Shown piece after piece: positions 61,530 through 64,000 of a stretch of DNA of 64,000 bases. The DNA lies in assembly GCA_036971475.1 (NCBI GenBank), contig JBAIZL010000005.1, positions 167,148,886-167,212,885 on the forward strand, written 5' to 3'. Source of the DNA: Prosapia bicincta (Eukaryota > Arthropoda > Insecta > Hemiptera > Cercopidae). Position 1 is the first letter of the stretch; each line of letters begins with the position of its first letter. Position numbers and translations under genes: made by a program. The notes under the pieces were generated by a model that searched no databases, was not told the DNA's origin, and saw nothing but the letters and a program-made list of their open reading frames with translations.

Positions 61530-64000
61530 GTCAGTAGTTTTGTAATATTTTATGGAATATTTATAATCCTATGTTCTCTTTAAATTTTTTTGTTTATATT
61601 GATAATTCGTTTTCCAAAAGTGTTTAATTCTGTATGTATGAATATTTAATTGCATGTTGCATAAAAACACAAGTAAAATTAAGTGAATAAGTCATTAATA
61701 AAACCGTACAATATAATAAAATTAGTGCAGAAGCCAAAAGTCATAATATATGATGCATTAACCAATAAGATGAAAATTAGTCTTTTTCTTCCTTTTTACC
61801 TGGCAAAAAACATGTTATTATTATCATCATGTAAATTAGTGGTAGATGAAAAAATAAATTACTTGTCCTATCTTCAAAAGGAATTACTTAACAAATTTGA
61901 ATATTTGGAAGTAGAAAGTAGACATAACCTGCAATATGGCCATGGAAGAGAGGAGTACATTTAATAGCAAAAACTTTTTGGATTTCTAAACAATTATGTC
62001 ATATAATCTGGAGCTATAATGTAATACAAAACAAGAATCTAAAATACTTTAATGAGTAACAATAAAGTTACTTAAAATTACTGAAGGTCAGAACAAAATT
62101 AGGAACGCAATAATGAGAGAAACCTTTATTTGTCAGCAGGCTCATAAAACATATAAGGACTGGTAATCTAATTATGAGATCACAAGGCAGGACACCCAGA
62201 GAGGTGAAAGAATATATCTTATGAAAAAGAGTAGCAAAAAAATATAAAAAAACCTATCCTAAAAAAAAGTAAAATATTACTCTTTAAAATATAAATACAG
62301 TAAACCTACTCTACTGACACCTCTGGTTCTTGATCATGTCAAGTTATTTAAAATGCTGGATTACAGGGTATATGTTCTCTGCCGGCATTAATACACTTGT
62401 AAATGATTGGTTTTCTCCTTAGAGATTTAGATTTTAATACAAAACTTACAAAGAAATGGTAATTTTTATTTCAAGACATAATTATGTTTAGAAGGAAATT
62501 AAAAAGTAATAAAAAAGAGCGTGTGTGTTGGTGTTCTGTTTTAGGTGCAGGCTGGCAAGATTCTAGAAATAGACATTTACTGTGTAACAACAATTCCAAA
62601 AATTAAACCTAACTTTTGAAAGCTAAGATAAGACCAAATTAAATGAGCCCTACTGGGAAGTTCTACTATGTGATTAGTAGAAATTATACAAGAATTTTTG
62701 TGTTGGCTATATCCATCGGTTGGATTTCATGTCAAACCTCTTAAATCGGCTTAGTAGTTACAATAGAAAAAACAATTGCTCCACAATATTATAGAGAAAA
62801 CAACAATACAGTACTATATGTGCAGTAATTAAAATAGAAAACAATGCAATTGTTTCACAGCTACATGATAGATGGTCTAAATGTTTAACTGAAATTAGAC
62901 GAAATTCTAGTTTTCCAGTATTGAAATTGTAAGTGCATTCCTGTCAGGAATTTGCAGACGATGATGTGATATCTACTCATCTCTATTCTAATGTTATATA
63001 AAGTAACTAATGTTGAAGGTTTTTTTTCGATTAACTACGTTCTGTCTATAATAGATAGATTTCTAAAAACTGCATCCACTGTGATTCTGTTTTGTATTTC
63101 TCAAAAATTTCAAAATGAAATATAAAGTTGCAAAGGTTTTGCTCGTAAGGCAATAGACTTTCTTTATTAACTCTTTAATTGGTAACATATGCATGCCCTG
63201 ATAAATCCCCTGGGAGCAACATATTTTTTAATGTTTGCTTTTTTCTTATTTTTTAAAATTTTTCTCTAATGTTTTTAGTTATTGTACTATTTTTAACATT
63301 TGTTATGAAAATATTTATTATTTAAGAAATTATACATTTTGTTAACATTAGTAGCATTCCACATTTTCAGTTTTGAATGGTGAGACACAATAGTATTTTC
63401 ACACACAAAGTAGTAATATTCTTTGGTTTCCGTAACAATTTTATTGATCAAATCTCTATCAAAAAAATATTTTGAAAAGGTCTAATTCTTTATTAGGTTC
63501 TGATAGGAAAACAAATTTGTTAGGAATGCCAGATTTATAAGTGTAATTGCCAAGAATCACAGTAGGTTGTAATTTGATATGAGGGAAATGATCTTTTCTT
63601 ACTCTTTACTGTATTGTATTATATATATTTGTTTGCCAATTATGTATAAAATTAGTGCTAAAACTCTTGTATAGTAACTTTGTCATTTACCAATTTTTAG
63701 GAACAAAATAAAAATACTATTTATTAATTGAGTTTTCTTTTCTTATCATCAATTTTTTTTTCATAATTATATTATTAAATCAATAAGCATATGATTGTTT
63801 TAATCTCGCCTTTGAGCACCTATACTGGAAGGAAAAACCATCAAGAATTGGATTAAAAATATAGAAGCAAAAAGTGAAACAATGAAGAAAAGAGGAATTC
63901 AAACAAGGATTGTTTGGATACCAAAGAATGTGGAAGCTGTGAGAGTAGCAATTGAAAGAAGGCTTCAAAGGTTTGCTCAGTACTACAGTCTTGGACTTTC
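61530..64000. other. turtle intron 3 (partial)
   Basis: AT-rich intron continuing to the window end. The 93-residue frame at 61,683-61,964 has no recognisable motif. The last 190 bp are described separately. Confidence 0.55.
63815..64000 (+). other. Coding-like open stretch running off the window end, unidentified
   Basis: After a TGA near 63,812 the plus strand stays open for about 62 codons to the edge. The peptide is rich in Lys, Arg and Glu (for example K-T-I-K-N-W-I-K-N-I-E-A-K, then T-R-I-V-W-I-P-K-N-V-E-A-V-R-V-A-I-E-R-R-L), and the base composition is less AT-rich than the intron around it. I do not recognise the protein. A transposon ORF inserted in the intron is more likely than a turtle exon. 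Confidence 0.35.

Overview
This is an AT-rich animal nuclear sequence, most likely from an arthropod and probably an insect. It has no operons or bacterial genes. It contains a long tandem satellite, many transposon relics, long introns with GT-AG borders, and three exons that encode the start of a protein I recognise as Turtle (tutl, IgSF9 family), a neuronal immunoglobulin-superfamily receptor. The species cannot be read from the sequence.

Layout. (1) Positions 1-13,037 are a tandem satellite of about 172 bp (about 76 monomers) with large higher-order duplications. (2) Positions 13,038-25,050 hold no recognisable host gene. They contain a LINE tail, a duplicated dispersed repeat, a 30-bp minisatellite, a 168-bp tandem array that stays open on the minus strand, and the first clear fold-back element. 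(3) Positions 25,461-28,154 hold a decayed but well-bounded hAT transposon with an 8-bp target duplication. (4) Positions 31,500-43,450 are dense in Penelope-like retroelements (PLEs) and fold-back sequences: a 2.5-kb palindrome built from two head-to-head PLE copies, a solo fold-back, a LINE with an RNase H relic, a PLE endonuclease fragment bracketed by inverted tails, and several more palindromes, many next to (TA)n tracts. (5) From 45,951 to the window end, on the plus strand, lies the 5' part of turtle: a signal-peptide exon, two exons making the first Ig V-type domain, and a 14.7-kb intron. That intron holds a 1.6-kb palindrome centred on a fold-back Tc1/mariner-type element, a 116-bp array and another PLE-like fold-back. 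The gene continues beyond the window.

The most interesting pattern is shared by most of the fold-backs. Each arm carries a short module: a CTGANGA-like box (or a variant such as TTGACAA or TTGAAAA), a 5-7 bp hairpin, then GAAA. This is the layout of a hammerhead ribozyme core, which PLEs are known to carry. Two instances lie next to recognisable PLE coding sequence. Catalysis is not shown, and several copies lack key core bases.

Only turtle looks like a functional host gene. Every other coding relic is transposon-derived, and only the PLE reverse transcriptase/endonuclease frame at 35,732-36,904 is uninterrupted over a useful length.
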